Part shown: positions 1 to 9,500 of the stretch, one piece after another
Layout of the letters: the number at the start of each line of letters is the position of its first letter
How positions within the stretch are numbered: the first letter of the stretch is position 1
From: an uncultured Clostridia bacterium
GTDB taxonomy: Bacteria; Bacillota; Clostridia; Peptostreptococcales; Anaerovoracaceae
Length of the DNA stretch: 14,600 nt
Assembly (NCBI GenBank): GCA_934247125.1
Contig: CAKQIZ010000049.1
Span: forward strand, 1-14,600
Direction of reading: 5' to 3'
The notes under the pieces: generated by a model
Told to the model about the DNA's origin: nothing
What the model saw: the letters and a program-made list of their open reading frames with translations, nothing else
The model's database searches: none
Position numbers and translations under genes: made by a program

Positions 1-35
1 AATTCATAAAAAGGGCACTTAAAATTTACCGATTA

Positions 36-449
36 CTACTTCTTAGGTCTCTTAGCTCCATACTTGGATCTAGCCTGTTTTCTGTCTGCTACACCTGCAG
101 TGTCTAATGTTCCTCTTACGATGTGATATCTTACACCCGGCAGGTCTTTAACTCTTCCGCCTCTGATGAGTACAACACTGTGTTCCTGAAGGTTGTGTCC
201 GATTCCAGGGATATATGCTGTTACTTCGATACCGTTAGTAAGACGAACTCTCGCAACTTTTCTCAGAGCTGAGTTAGGCTTCTTCGGAGTAACTGTCTTT
301 ACAGAAGTGCAAACGCCTCTTTTCTGCGGCGAATTAACATCTGTTGCAACTCTTCTTATCGAGTTCATACCCTTGTTAAGAGCTGGTGCAGTTGACTTCT
401 TTTCACTGCTTGTTCTGCCCTGACGTACTAATTGGTTAATTGTAGGCAT
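36..449 (-). CDS. rpsL: 30S ribosomal protein S12
   Basis: S12 sits in the decoding centre of the 30S subunit and contributes to tRNA selection and accuracy. The 137-residue product has the family's signature blocks: [11 protein letters not shown] at residues 54-64, [26 protein letters not shown] ending near 109 (too conserved to mistake) and the basic tail [12 protein letters not shown]. It is the long Gram-positive form, about 13 residues longer than the Escherichia coli protein. The lysines where streptomycin-resistance changes arise in other bacteria (K56 and K101 here) are both wild type, so the sequence predicts a streptomycin-sensitive S12. D102 matches the aspartate that is methylthiolated in some bacteria. 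The ATG at 449 follows an AAGGAG-type site. It has its own promoter (518-547) rather than depending only on the genes upstream. rpsG and fusA would be expected next, beyond position 1; bases 1-35 hold no start with a ribosome binding site. Confidence 0.98.
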   Translation of the reverse strand: MPTINQLVRQGRTSSEKKSTAPALNKGMNSIRRVATDVNSPQKRGVCTSVKTVTPKKPNSALRKVARVRLTNGIEVTAYIPGIGHNLQEHSVVLIRGGRVKDLPGVRYHIVRGTLDTAGVADRKQARSKYGAKRPKK

Positions 450-469
450 CCTTTTTCTCCTTTCCTGTT

Positions 470-515
470 AAAATAAAATATGTTAGCTTTGAACAATAAA
501 GCCCAAAGCTAACAT
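470..515 (-). terminator. Terminator-like hairpin in the rpsL leader
   Basis: On the minus strand ATGTTAGCTTTG (515-504) pairs perfectly with CAAAGCTAACAT (491-480) around a 12-nt loop, giving a 12-bp stem. It is followed by a T-rich stretch, ATTTTATTTT (479-470). This can act as an intrinsic terminator for transcripts coming from the ammonia-lyase gene. It also overlaps the predicted start of transcripts from the rpsL promoter (about 511), so it may be an attenuator or a 5' stability element of rpsL mRNA. The stem is clear; which role it plays is inference. Confidence 0.6.
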
Positions 516-517
516 TT

Positions 518-547
518 ATTCTATCACGCTGATTGTCAATATGTCAA
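518..547 (-). promoter_or_regulatory. rpsL promoter
   Basis: A perfect -35 box TTGACA (547-542) is separated by 18 nt from a -10 box TAGAAT (523-518), 5 of 6 matches to the sigma-A consensus. A second TTGACA starts 8 nt downstream of the first. Predicted transcription start is near 511, leaving a leader of about 60 nt. It lies between the ammonia-lyase stop codon and rpsL, so rpsL can be transcribed independently of the metabolic genes. Confidence 0.75.
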
Positions 548-581
548 CAATAATCCGTTCCAAATCAATGAATACTTTTTC

Positions 582-1043
582 TTATTTTTCATAAGGGTGC
601 AGCCTGTCTTTGAATGAAGACTCAGTAGCACCTCTCTGGTCTTTTCTGGCGATGAATAAGCTTCCTGTAGCCTTGCCGCAAAGTACCGGCGGCTCACACG
701 CTGTTGCAGCAGTTTCAGGTGTAGCAACGCTTGTAAGATCAGCATCTGTCCTGTCCAACTGAGTAGCGACCTTCCACGCTTCAAACTGGCAAGTGTATGA
801 CTGGTTGCCGACCTTTTCGATCCAGCCATGATATTCCATGAAGTCACCAACGTATACAGGAGCCAGGAATTCGATTTCCTTATATCCTAAGAATAAGCTG
901 ATATCTCCATCAACATATACCATCAGTTCTGTACCGACGTCTCCCCACTGGTCAACTATTCTTGCACCGTTTACTAATCCGCCTACATAATGTGCATCTT
1001 TTGCACTCATCATAAGATGATGAACTACTTTCTTACCAACCAT
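582..1043 (-). CDS. Beta-aminoacyl-CoA ammonia-lyase (beta-alanyl-CoA or 3-aminobutyryl-CoA)
   Basis: A 153-residue hotdog-fold protein that I recognise as the family that removes ammonia from beta-aminoacyl-CoA thioesters. Two activities are known: beta-alanyl-CoA to acryloyl-CoA in beta-alanine fermentation (Acl of Clostridium propionicum) and L-3-aminobutyryl-CoA to crotonyl-CoA in lysine fermentation (Kal). The N-terminal blocks VVHHLMMSAKDAHY, LVNGARIV and WGDVGTELMVYVDGD are strongly Acl-like, as are GDFMEYHGWIEKVGNQSYTC and the C-terminal TGSLFIARKDQRG and KDRLHPYEK. The length is close to Acl (about 145 residues). No signal peptide or membrane segment, so it is cytoplasmic. A weak AAGGA site precedes the ATG. 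It follows the aldehyde dehydrogenase gene by 165 nt with no clear promoter between, so co-transcription is likely. No kamA, kdd or kce lysine-pathway genes are in the window. The family call is firm; the substrate is open, with beta-alanyl-CoA favoured. Confidence 0.85.
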   Translation of the reverse strand: MVGKKVVHHLMMSAKDAHYVGGLVNGARIVDQWGDVGTELMVYVDGDISLFLGYKEIEFLAPVYVGDFMEYHGWIEKVGNQSYTCQFEAWKVATQLDRTDADLTSVATPETAATACEPPVLCGKATGSLFIARKDQRGATESSFKDRLHPYEK

Positions 1044-1116
1044 GATTTTTTCCTTCTCTTTCTTCTATAAAAGAATACTATCAAATGGGTCCGTTACCCT
1101 TCTTGATTTATATTAA

Positions 1117-1159
1117 TAAAGCAGTTTCATCCCGTGATGTTTGAGACAAAACTGCTTTA
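1117..1159 (-). other. Stem-loop between the aldehyde dehydrogenase and ammonia-lyase genes
   Basis: On the minus strand TAAAGCAGTTT (1159-1149) pairs perfectly with AAACTGCTTTA (1127-1117), an 11-bp stem. The 21-nt loop can form an inner CATC/GATG stem (1139-1128). The sequence after it, TTAATATAAAT, is a poor T-tract, so it is at best a weak terminator. It may instead mark an RNA-processing or stability site. A separate 14-bp palindrome, GTTTTATATAAAAC, lies at 1196-1209 against the upstream stop codon. Confidence 0.5.
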
Positions 1160-1208
1160 CATTCTAAATTTTTATAAAGCTAAAGTCTGCTTAAAGTTTT
1201 ATATAAAA

Positions 1209-2561
1209 CTAGTCAGCGAATACTTTTGCAGGATCGAGCGGTTCTACATCCAGCTTCTTAACGATCTTCGAAACATTTACCATGTGTATGTAGTCAACGT
1301 TTCCAGCTAAGATGTTGTTACCCCAAGTTCCGCATCCTTCTGATACTGCAGGTGATAATGCGTTAGTTTCAGGACCCCAAGCATCAGGTGTAGGCTGGTT
1401 AACCAGTACACGTGCTACAGGAATCTTTTCTCCGAAGTAAAGGATGTGATCTTCGTCGTTTGAGTAGATACCAGCTGTGTGCCCTGTACCGCCATCTTCT
1501 TCCATGTTTCTGATAGCCATGTCAACAGCATCTTCAAACTTGTCATAGCTCTTTAATACTACAACAGGTCCCATGATTTCCTTACCGAGGATATCATCTT
1601 TACCAACGCCTTCTATCTTAAGACCGATAACCTTAGTTCCTTCTGGGAGGTTGTATCCAGCAGCTTCTGCGATAACGTCTGTGTCTTTACCAACTAAGCC
1701 CGCTCTAACTTTTCCGTTTTCGAATAAAGCGTCTCTGAATTTAGCAACATCGTCAGCGTTGTCAAATACTACAGCGCCGGCTTTTCTGAATTCTTCGAAG
1801 AACTCAGCTTCGAGTTCCTGTGGGTAAAGTAATAAGTTGTCTCCGTCGCAGAGGATTCCGTTATCACTTGCTACAGCGATGATTGAATTCTCAGCAGCGT
1901 CCTTAAGGTCATATCCTCTGTCGATGATTACAGGAGGGTTTCCTGGTCCTACGCCATATGCCGGAGTTCCGCTTGAGTAAGCTGCCTTAGTGAGTCCGGA
2001 TCCGCCAGTAGCAATAACCAGATCACAGTTAGCCATTAATTCCTGTGACTTTTCGATAGTAACGTCGTTAACGATCTGAATAAGATCAGCAGGAGCACCG
2101 TTCTTTTCTAATGCTTCACGAATGAGATCAACAGTCTTTGTTGAAGTCTTTTCTGCACGTGGAGCAGGTGAAATGATGATAGCATTCTTACCCTTTAATG
2201 CGTGCATGAAGTTTCCTAAAGGTGTAACTGTAGGGTTAGTTGCAGGAGTGATAGCTCCGATAACACCGATTGGGTGAGCAGCTTCAATGAGACCGATCGA
2301 AGGATCTTCATTGATGATACCTACAGATTTCTTGTCTTTGAGATAATCCCAGAAAGCAGCAGCTGTTCCTGTGTTCTTGCCAATTTTGTCTTCATAGCTT
2401 CCGAGTCTTGTTTCTTCGACAGCCATTTTTGCTAAAGGCTCTGCGTTTTCGTAAATGATTTTTGCGCCCTCATAAACAAGTTTATCTACCTGTTCCTGAG
2501 TGTAATCGCTGATCTGTTCGAACGCTGCGCGCGCTCTGTCAATTTTGTTTTGAATAGTCAT
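1209..2561 (-). CDS. CoA-acylating aldehyde dehydrogenase (AdhE N-terminal/SucD/EutE-like)
   Basis: A 450-residue NAD(P)-dependent enzyme that would interconvert an aldehyde and its acyl-CoA. It has the full acylating-dehydrogenase layout: nucleotide-binding HPIGVIGAITPATNPT (residues 96-111), NAIIISPAPRAEKTS (126-140), the glycine-rich ATGGSGLTKAAYSSGTPAYG (184-203), GVGPGNPP, then the catalytic cysteine C238 in ASDNGILC. No C-terminal alcohol dehydrogenase domain, so it is not bifunctional AdhE. After the cysteine it reads DGDN where AdhE/SucD proteins usually read ASEQ, hinting at a separate subgroup. A TTG at 2570 would extend it by three residues, but that codon almost touches the AAGGAG site (2577-2572); the ATG at 2561 has the normal 10-nt spacing, so I use it. 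A strong promoter precedes it and the ammonia-lyase gene follows. Aldehyde substrate unknown; the neighbour suggests a 3-aminoaldehyde. The enzyme class is firm. Confidence 0.88.
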   Translation of the reverse strand: MTIQNKIDRARAAFEQISDYTQEQVDKLVYEGAKIIYENAEPLAKMAVEETRLGSYEDKIGKNTGTAAAFWDYLKDKKSVGIINEDPSIGLIEAAHPIGVIGAITPATNPTVTPLGNFMHALKGKNAIIISPAPRAEKTSTKTVDLIREALEKNGAPADLIQIVNDVTIEKSQELMANCDLVIATGGSGLTKAAYSSGTPAYGVGPGNPPVIIDRGYDLKDAAENSIIAVASDNGILCDGDNLLLYPQELEAEFFEEFRKAGAVVFDNADDVAKFRDALFENGKVRAGLVGKDTDVIAEAAGYNLPEGTKVIGLKIEGVGKDDILGKEIMGPVVVLKSYDKFEDAVDMAIRNMEEDGGTGHTAGIYSNDEDHILYFGEKIPVARVLVNQPTPDAWGPETNALSPAVSEGCGTWGNNILAGNVDYIHMVNVSKIVKKLDVEPLDPAKVFAD

Positions 2562-2655
2562 ACTTATCAATCTCCTTTTTCATTCTTACTATTCTCGAAA
2601 CTACTAAAACCAAATTAGCTGCATCTGGTCTTTGTATTATCTCAATATTATCTCC

Positions 2656-2684
2656 ATTTTAGCATTTAGCTATCTTACTGTCAA
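2656..2684 (-). promoter_or_regulatory. Promoter of the aldehyde dehydrogenase/ammonia-lyase unit
   Basis: TTGACA (2684-2679), an exact 17-nt spacer and TAAAAT (2661-2656), 11 of 12 matches to the sigma-A consensus. Predicted start near 2649 gives a leader of about 85 nt. It sits downstream of the rpoC terminator, so the fermentative pair is an independent, probably highly expressed transcription unit. A 10-bp perfect palindrome ATGTATACAT lies at 2704-2695, just upstream of the -35 box, and could be an operator. Confidence 0.8.
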
Positions 2685-2723
2685 GGTGTACGGAATGTAT
2701 ACATGCGATTTTTCTAACAAATC

Positions 2724-2760
2724 AAAAACCTCTGGAAACTTTCGTTTGAATCTCCAGAGG
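2724..2760 (-). terminator. Intrinsic terminator after rpoC
   Basis: On the minus strand CCTCTGGA (2760-2753) pairs with TCCAGAGG (2736-2729), 8 bp, and the stem is followed directly by TTTTT (2728-2724) and further T-rich sequence. It begins 62 nt after the rpoC stop codon and separates rpoBC from the metabolic unit. Confidence 0.85.
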
Positions 2761-2822
2761 CTTGATTTTTCAACATTTGTCGAGTTCTTTACGAATCGAT
2801 CTGATGAGTGTGCAACCGATGA

Positions 2823-5800
2823 TTACTCCCATTCTATGCCGTCATCAGCACTATCAGTGCCACCTTCGGCTTCCACCGCAAATTCCTCTGCAGCTGCTGC
2901 ATTTTCATCTGTCTCCATAGCCGGAACTATGTCTTCCATATCTTCGTCTTCATCTTCCTGAAGCTCCATCTCACGCTGCATAGCCTTGTATGCATCGATA
3001 AGCGCAGTATTTACACCGTAATCCAGATCGATAGATCTGTACTTCTTCATACCCGTTCCTGCAGGTATCAGTTTGCCGATGATAACATTCTCCTTCAGGC
3101 CCTGCAGCTTATCGTTTTTACCCTTGATGGCAGCATCGGTGAGGACTCTCGTAGTCTCCTGGAATGATGCCGCCGACAGGAATGAATTCGTTGCCAGCGA
3201 AGCTTTTGTGATCCCGAGAAGCAGCCTTTCTGCATCAGCCGGCCTGCCGCCGTTTGCTATCGCAACTTCGTTCGCTTCGTCGATCTCGATCTTGCTGTAC
3301 TGACCTCCAGGAAGAAGTCCCGTATCTCCTGCATCATTTACCTTGAGCTTCGAAAGCATCTGACCGACAATGACTTCGATATGCTTGTCATTGATATCTA
3401 CACCCTGCTGTTTGTATACACGCTGTACTTCCTTGAGGAGATACTGATATACACCTTCAACACCATTCAGTCTCAGGATATCCTTCGGATCGAGAGGTCC
3501 CTTGGTGATGTTGTCACCGGCAAGGATATATTCTCCCTCCGTAACACATATTCGTGCACCATAAGGGATCTCGTATATCCTTTCTTCCTCGCCTCGCACT
3601 TTGACCTGCGTCTTGTTATCCATCGTAGGCTCTATCGAAACTACAGTTCCGTCAGCCTCGCATATCACAGCAAGACCTTTAGGCTTTCTCGCCTCGAACA
3701 GTTCCTCTACTCTAGGCAGACCGTGAGTGATATCCGATCCGGCAACTCCGCCTGTATGGAAGGTTCTCATCGTCAGCTGCGTACCAGGTTCACCGATCGA
3801 CTGAGCTGCCGTTATACCCACAGCTTCACCGATATTAACGCCTTCACCTGTAGCGAGGTTTCTTCCGTAGCACTTAGCGCATACACCTGTCCTGCTGTGA
3901 CAAGTCATTACCGATCTTATAGCAACCGATTCTATTCCCGCAGCCTCTATGGCTTCTGCAGCATCCTCGCTGATCTCGCAGTCCTGCTCTACCAGAAGCT
4001 TGCCTGTCTCAGGATGATATATATCGAGCAGTGCTGTTCTTCCGATTATACGATCCTTCAGCTTTTCTATGACTTCTTTGCCGTCAGTAAATGCCTTTAC
4101 TTCTATGCCTTCATCCGTTCCGCAGTCGTCTTCTCTTACGATAACATTATGCGAAACATCTACCAGTCTTCTCGTCAGGTAACCCGAGTCGGCTGTTCGA
4201 AGAGCCGTATCGGCCAGACCTTTTCTCGCTCCATTTGTCGAGATGAAGTATTCCAGTACGGAAAGTCCTTCTCTGAAGTTCGCCTTAATAGGGATCTCGA
4301 TGGTCTTACCTGTAGCATTAGCCATCAGACCACGCATTCCGCCTATCTGTCTTATCTGGTTCTTACTTCCTCTCGCACCGGAATGTGCCATGATGAACAG
4401 GTTGTTGAGTGAATCCAGTGAATCCATCAGTGCATCTGCCACATCGTCAGTAGTCTTGTTCCAGATCTCGATTACCTTTTCATATCTTTCTTTATTGGAT
4501 ACGAGTCCTCTTCTGTAAGCCATCTCGTATTTGTCTACCAGTTTTTCAGAAGCATCTATGATCTCTTTTTTCTTTTCAGGGATCTCCATGTCGGAAATGC
4601 TGATCGTAATCGCTGCTATAGTCGAATAATGGAAACCCATATCCTTTATATAGTCGAGCATGATCGCAGTTTCCGTATTGCCGTGTATCCTGTAGCACCT
4701 GTCGATGATCTGTCCAAGCTTTTTCTTGTCGCACAGGAAATCGATCTCGAGTGAATATGGGTCAGCTTCTCTGTCTTCCACATAGCCGAGATCCTGAGGT
4801 ATCTTCTGATTGAATATGAATCTTCCGACTGTTGATTCTACCAGTTTTCCTCTCGTGTCATTTTCACCGGCATACATCCTTACCTTTACTCTTGCATGGA
4901 GTCCGACCATACCTGTCTGGTATGCCATCAGCATCTCTGCAATATCTGTAAATACTTTGCCGTCGCCTTTCTCAGCATCTGAAGTTCTCTTTCCTTCTTC
5001 CTGTCCGGGATGTGTAAGGTAGTAACTTCCCAGAATCATATCCTGTGTAGGCGTCGTGATCGGGGATCCGTCTTTAGGCGCCAGGATGTTATTTACAGAA
5101 AGCATCAGGAATCTGGCTTCAGACTGCGCCTCTACAGAAAGCGGCACGTGCACAGCCATCTGGTCTCCGTCAAAGTCGGCGTTGAATGCCGTACAAGCCA
5201 GCGGATGCAGCTTTATAGCCTTACCTTCTACCAGAACAGGTTCAAATGCCTGAATACCGAGCCTGTGAAGGGTCGGGGCACGGTTGAGCATTACAGGATG
5301 TTCCTTGATGACTCCTTCAAGCACATCCCACACCTCAGGCCTTACTTTCTCTACCATTCTCTTAGCGCTCTTGATATTGTGAGCGTTGCCGTTTTCCACG
5401 AGCTTCTTCATAATGAAAGGCTTGAACAGTTCGAGTGCCATCTTCTTAGGCAGACCGCACTGATAGAATTTCAGCTCCGGTCCAACTACGATTACCGAAC
5501 GTCCTGAGTAGTCTACACGCTTTCCGAGAAGGTTCTGCCTGAATCTTCCCTGTTTTCCCTTGAGCATATCCGACAGAGACTTGAGCGGTCTTGATCCAGG
5601 GCCTGTAACAGGTCTTCCTCTCCTGCCGTTGTCTATGAGGGCATCAACAGCTTCCTGGAGCATTCTTTTCTCATTTCTTACTATGATGTCCGGAGCTCCC
5701 AGTTCAAGCAGCCTGTTGAGTCTGTTGTTTCTGTTTATAACACGTCTGTAAAGGTCATTGAGATCTGAAGTTGCAAATCTTCCACCATCGAGCTGTACCA

Positions 5801-6536
5801 TAGGTCTAAGATCAGGCGGGATAACAGGAATGACCTCAAGTATCATCCACTCAGGTCTGTTACCTGACATCCTGAGCGCTTCGATGACTTCAAGTCTTCT
5901 CACGATCCTTACTTTCTTCTGACCCGTTGCATTCACAAGGTTTCTGCGAAGCTCTGCCGACAGTTCGTCGAGGTCTATCTGCGCAAGCAGTTCTCTTACT
6001 GCTTCCGCGCCCATTCCTGCCTTGAATTTGTTGTCAGGATTGTCTTTTGCCTCTCTGTACTGATTCTCTGTCAGTACTTCTTTGTATGCAAAATCCGTGT
6101 TTCCCGGATCAGTTACTATAAAGTTTGCAAAATACAGTATCTTTTCCAGCGTTCTCGGAGAAATGTCAAGAACGAGTCCCATTCTTGACGGGATGCCCTT
6201 GAAATACCATATATGAGAAACAGGGGAGGCCAGTTTGATATGACCCATCCTCTCTCTTCTGACTTTCGCTTTGGTTACTTCAACACCGCACTTGTCGCAC
6301 ACGATGCCTTTATATCTTATTCTCTTGTATTTTCCGCAGTGGCATTCCCAGTCCTTTGTCGGTCCGAAGATCCTCTCGCAGAAAAGTCCGTCCTTCTCCG
6401 GCTTGAGGGTTCTGTAGTTTATAGTTTCGGGTTTCGTAACCTCTCCGTAGGACCAGTTCAATATTTTCTCTGTAGATGCCAGCCCGATCTGCAGAGACTC
6501 GAAATTATTCAACTCATAATTATTGTTATCACTCAT
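2823..6536 (-). CDS. rpoC: DNA-directed RNA polymerase beta' subunit
   Basis: Beta' forms half of the RNA polymerase active-site cleft. The 1237-residue product is a little longer than the Bacillus protein (about 1200). The N-terminal zinc-binding cysteines are C65, C67, C80 and C83. The catalytic NADFDGD motif gives magnesium ligands D454, D456 and D458. The second zinc site is C805, C879, C886 and C889. The conserved [20 protein letters not shown] and bridge-helix/trigger-loop region ([13 protein letters not shown], then [20 protein letters not shown]) is intact. The large beta'-insert of proteobacteria is absent, as in other Firmicutes. The last 50 or so residues are a strongly acidic tail (EDEDEDMED and onwards). 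The ATG at 6536 follows a GGGG-type ribosome binding site placed 17 nt after rpoB, so the two are translated from one mRNA. A strong terminator follows. No frameshifts seen. Confidence 0.99.
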   Translation of the reverse strand: MSDNNNYELNNFESLQIGLASTEKILNWSYGEVTKPETINYRTLKPEKDGLFCERIFGPTKDWECHCGKYKRIRYKGIVCDKCGVEVTKAKVRRERMGHIKLASPVSHIWYFKGIPSRMGLVLDISPRTLEKILYFANFIVTDPGNTDFAYKEVLTENQYREAKDNPDNKFKAGMGAEAVRELLAQIDLDELSAELRRNLVNATGQKKVRIVRRLEVIEALRMSGNRPEWMILEVIPVIPPDLRPMVQLDGGRFATSDLNDLYRRVINRNNRLNRLLELGAPDIIVRNEKRMLQEAVDALIDNGRRGRPVTGPGSRPLKSLSDMLKGKQGRFRQNLLGKRVDYSGRSVIVVGPELKFYQCGLPKKMALELFKPFIMKKLVENGNAHNIKSAKRMVEKVRPEVWDVLEGVIKEHPVMLNRAPTLHRLGIQAFEPVLVEGKAIKLHPLACTAFNADFDGDQMAVHVPLSVEAQSEARFLMLSVNNILAPKDGSPITTPTQDMILGSYYLTHPGQEEGKRTSDAEKGDGKVFTDIAEMLMAYQTGMVGLHARVKVRMYAGENDTRGKLVESTVGRFIFNQKIPQDLGYVEDREADPYSLEIDFLCDKKKLGQIIDRCYRIHGNTETAIMLDYIKDMGFHYSTIAAITISISDMEIPEKKKEIIDASEKLVDKYEMAYRRGLVSNKERYEKVIEIWNKTTDDVADALMDSLDSLNNLFIMAHSGARGSKNQIRQIGGMRGLMANATGKTIEIPIKANFREGLSVLEYFISTNGARKGLADTALRTADSGYLTRRLVDVSHNVIVREDDCGTDEGIEVKAFTDGKEVIEKLKDRIIGRTALLDIYHPETGKLLVEQDCEISEDAAEAIEAAGIESVAIRSVMTCHSRTGVCAKCYGRNLATGEGVNIGEAVGITAAQSIGEPGTQLTMRTFHTGGVAGSDITHGLPRVEELFEARKPKGLAVICEADGTVVSIEPTMDNKTQVKVRGEEERIYEIPYGARICVTEGEYILAGDNITKGPLDPKDILRLNGVEGVYQYLLKEVQRVYKQQGVDINDKHIEVIVGQMLSKLKVNDAGDTGLLPGGQYSKIEIDEANEVAIANGGRPADAERLLLGITKASLATNSFLSAASFQETTRVLTDAAIKGKNDKLQGLKENVIIGKLIPAGTGMKKYRSIDLDYGVNTALIDAYKAMQREMELQEDEDEDMEDIVPAMETDENAAAAEEFAVEAEGGTDSADDGIEWE

Positions 6537-6553
6537 CGGTCACTTCCCCTTTC

Positions 6554-9500
6554 CTATGCTTCTTCCGACGGTTCTGTTTCAGCCGTTTCATCTGCTTCGG
6601 CATCCTCATAATCGTCATCATCTTCTTCGATGATCATGATCTCTTCATCGTCATATTCTTCTTCGTCTTCCGGTTCTTTCCCCTCTATGTCGACATCTAC
6701 CATATTCTCTATATCAGGGATATCTTCCATCTCACTCGTTTCCTTGATCTCTATTTCCTCATTGTCTTCAGTGAGTACCTTTACATCAAGGCAGAGACTC
6801 TGCATCTCCTTGATGAGTACCTTGAACGACTCAGGAATACCCGGTTCAGGAATATTCTCACCCTTGACGATAGCTTCGTAAGTCTTTACACGACCCACTA
6901 TATCGTCGGACTTTACAGTGAGTATTTCCTGAAGAGTATAAGCTGCTCCGTATGCTTCAAGAGCCCATACTTCCATCTCGCCGAAACGCTGTCCGCCGAA
7001 CTGCGCTTTTCCGCCCAGAGGCTGCTGCGTTACCAGCGAGTACGGTCCCGTACTTCTCGCATGGATCTTGTCGTCAACGAGATGGTGGAGTTTGAGCATA
7101 TACATGTACCCTACCGTTACAGGATTATCAAAATACTCTCCTGTTCGTCCATCTCTCAGACGCAGTTTACCACTCTTGTCATATCCGTTTTCCTCAAGAA
7201 GCTGTATTATATCTTTTTCTGTCGCACCGTCGAATACAGGCGTTGCGATGTACCAGTCCCTTGTCTTTGCAGCGAGACCGAGATGCACTTCGAGTACCTG
7301 ACCGACGTTCATTCGTGAAGGTACGCCGAGAGGATTGAGCATGACCTGAAGTGACTGGCCGTTTTCCAGGAACGGCATATCTTCCTCAGGAAGGATCCTC
7401 GAGATTACACCCTTGTTACCGTGTCTTCCCGCCATCTTGTCTCCAACGCTTATCTTTCTCTTTGTTGCGATATAGCATCTTACGAGCTTGTTCACTCCAG
7501 GAGGCAGTTCATCACCGTTTTCTCTGGAGAATACTTTGACATCGACTACTATACCCGTCTCGCCGTGAGGCACTCTGAGTGAAGTATCTCTTACTTCTCT
7601 TGCTTTTTCACCGAAAATAGCTCTGAGAAGTCTTTCTTCCGCTGTGAGCTCCGTCTCACCCTTCGGTGTGACTTTACCTACCAGTATATCTGAAGAATTT
7701 ACTTCTGCACCTTTTCTGATGATGCCTTCTTCATCGAGATCCTTGAGCGCATCCTCGCCCACGTTAGGTATTTCTCTTGTTATTTCTTCAGGTCCGAGCT
7801 TCGTGTCTCTGGCTTCTGCTTCATACTTTTCTATGTGGATAGAAGTGAGTACATCTTCCATAATGAGTCTTTCATTGAGTATGATAGCATCCTCATAGTT
7901 GTATCCTTCCCACGTCATGAATCCGATGAGCAGGTTCTTTCCGAGAGCGATCTCTCCATTTTCTGTAGACGGACCGTCAGCAATGACTTCTCCCTGTTCT
8001 ACATGCTCGCCGTTGTATACGATAGGTCTCTGATTTATGCATGTACCCTGGTTCGAACGTTTGAACTTGAGGAGTGTGTACTCGTCTTTTCCCTCTCCGT
8101 CGTCTCTGAGCACAACGATCTTGTCTGCATCGACAAAATCGATCGTTCCTGAATGCTTCGCTATTATAACTACGCCCGAGTCTTTTGCAGCTTTATGCTC
8201 CATACCTGTTCCAACTATAGGCGCTTCTGTCACGAGAAGAGGCACTGCCTGTCTCTGCATGTTGGCACCCATCAGGGCTCGGTTGGCGTCGTCGTTTTCG
8301 AGGAACGGTATCATAGCAGTTGCAACAGACACTACCTGTTTAGGTGATACGTCCATGTAATCTACAGCTTCTCTAGGCACTAGGTCGATTTCTCCGCCTT
8401 TACCTCTCGATGCGACCTTGAGGTTCACGAAATGCCCTTCTGAATCGAGCGGTTCATTCGCCTGTGCCACGATCTTGTCCTCTTCATCATCTGCTGTAAG
8501 GTAATGGATCTCCTCTGTTACCCGTCCTGTCGCCTTGTCTACTACTCTGTACGGAGTTTCGATAAATCCGTATTCATTGACGATACCATATGTCGTAAGC
8601 GAGCCGATCAGACCGATATTCGGACCTTCCGGCGTTTCTATAGGACACATTCTTCCGTAATGCGAATGATGTACATCTCTTACTTCGAAACCGGCTCTTT
8701 CTCTGGAAAGCCCTCCAGGTCCAAGTGCCGAAAGTCTTCTCTTGTGTGTCAGTTCAGCCAGCGGATTGTTCTGGTCCATGAACTGTGAAAGCTGTGAACT
8801 TCCGAAGAACTCCTTTACGGCTGCAGTTACAGGTCTTATGTTCATAAGCCCCTGCGGAGTGACCTCAGAGATATCCTGAGTCGTCATTCTCTCTTTTATA
8901 GTTCTTTCCATCCTGGAAAGGCCTATCCTTATCTGGTTCTGCAGCAGTTCTCCTACCGTTCTCAGTCTTCTGTTACCCAGATGGTCTATGTCGTCTATGT
9001 TCCCTATGCCGTAGTTGAGGTTGAGCAGGTAGCTCACTGACGCTATGACGTCTGCAATCAGTATATGCTTAGGAGACAGCTCATTCTTCCTGTATCTGAT
9101 AGCCTCTTTCACAGACTCCTGATCTTCGTTCTCACGAAGGATATCCATCAGTACAGGGTAATAGACCTGTTTAGGTATTTTGATATCTGAGATATCAAAA
9201 TCTATATATGAATCGATATCAACGAATTGATTTCCTATTACTTTGGTCACTTTCCCGTCATCTGCAGGACTCTTGACCATTACAAATTCAACTCCGGCAT
9301 TTTCTATCTGTCTTGCCAGTTCCTTGCCTACCGTCTGATCCTTCTCAGCCAGGATCTCTCCTGTATTCGGATCTATGACGTCTTCAGCCACTGCATTGCC
9401 GACAAGTCTGTTGAAAAGCCCCAGTTTTTTATTGTATTTATATCTTCCGACCTTCGCCAGATCATAACGCTTAGGATCAAAGAACATCGAATCGAACAGC

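Noticed and set aside
1..35. A start codon of the next gene (ATG on the minus strand at 7-5).
   Set aside because: No ribosome binding site precedes it and only two codons are visible.
2562..2570. A TTG start at 2570 for the aldehyde dehydrogenase.
   Set aside because: It is about one base from the ribosome binding site; the ATG at 2561 has normal spacing.
2632..2961. A plus-strand frame of 109 codons across the rpoC terminator.
   Set aside because: Its serine/alanine-rich end is simply the complement of the acidic tail codons of rpoC, and its start sits in the aldehyde dehydrogenase promoter.
3381..4412. A 343-codon open frame on the plus strand inside rpoC.
   Set aside because: It lies wholly opposite a certain rpoC gene, has no ribosome binding site or family motif that I see, and reads as a shadow of the rpoC codon pattern.
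6476..7318. A 280-codon plus-strand frame spanning the rpoB-rpoC junction.
   Set aside because: Antisense to two certain genes; its F/Y/R/L-rich product reflects the complement of rpoB codons, not a real protein.
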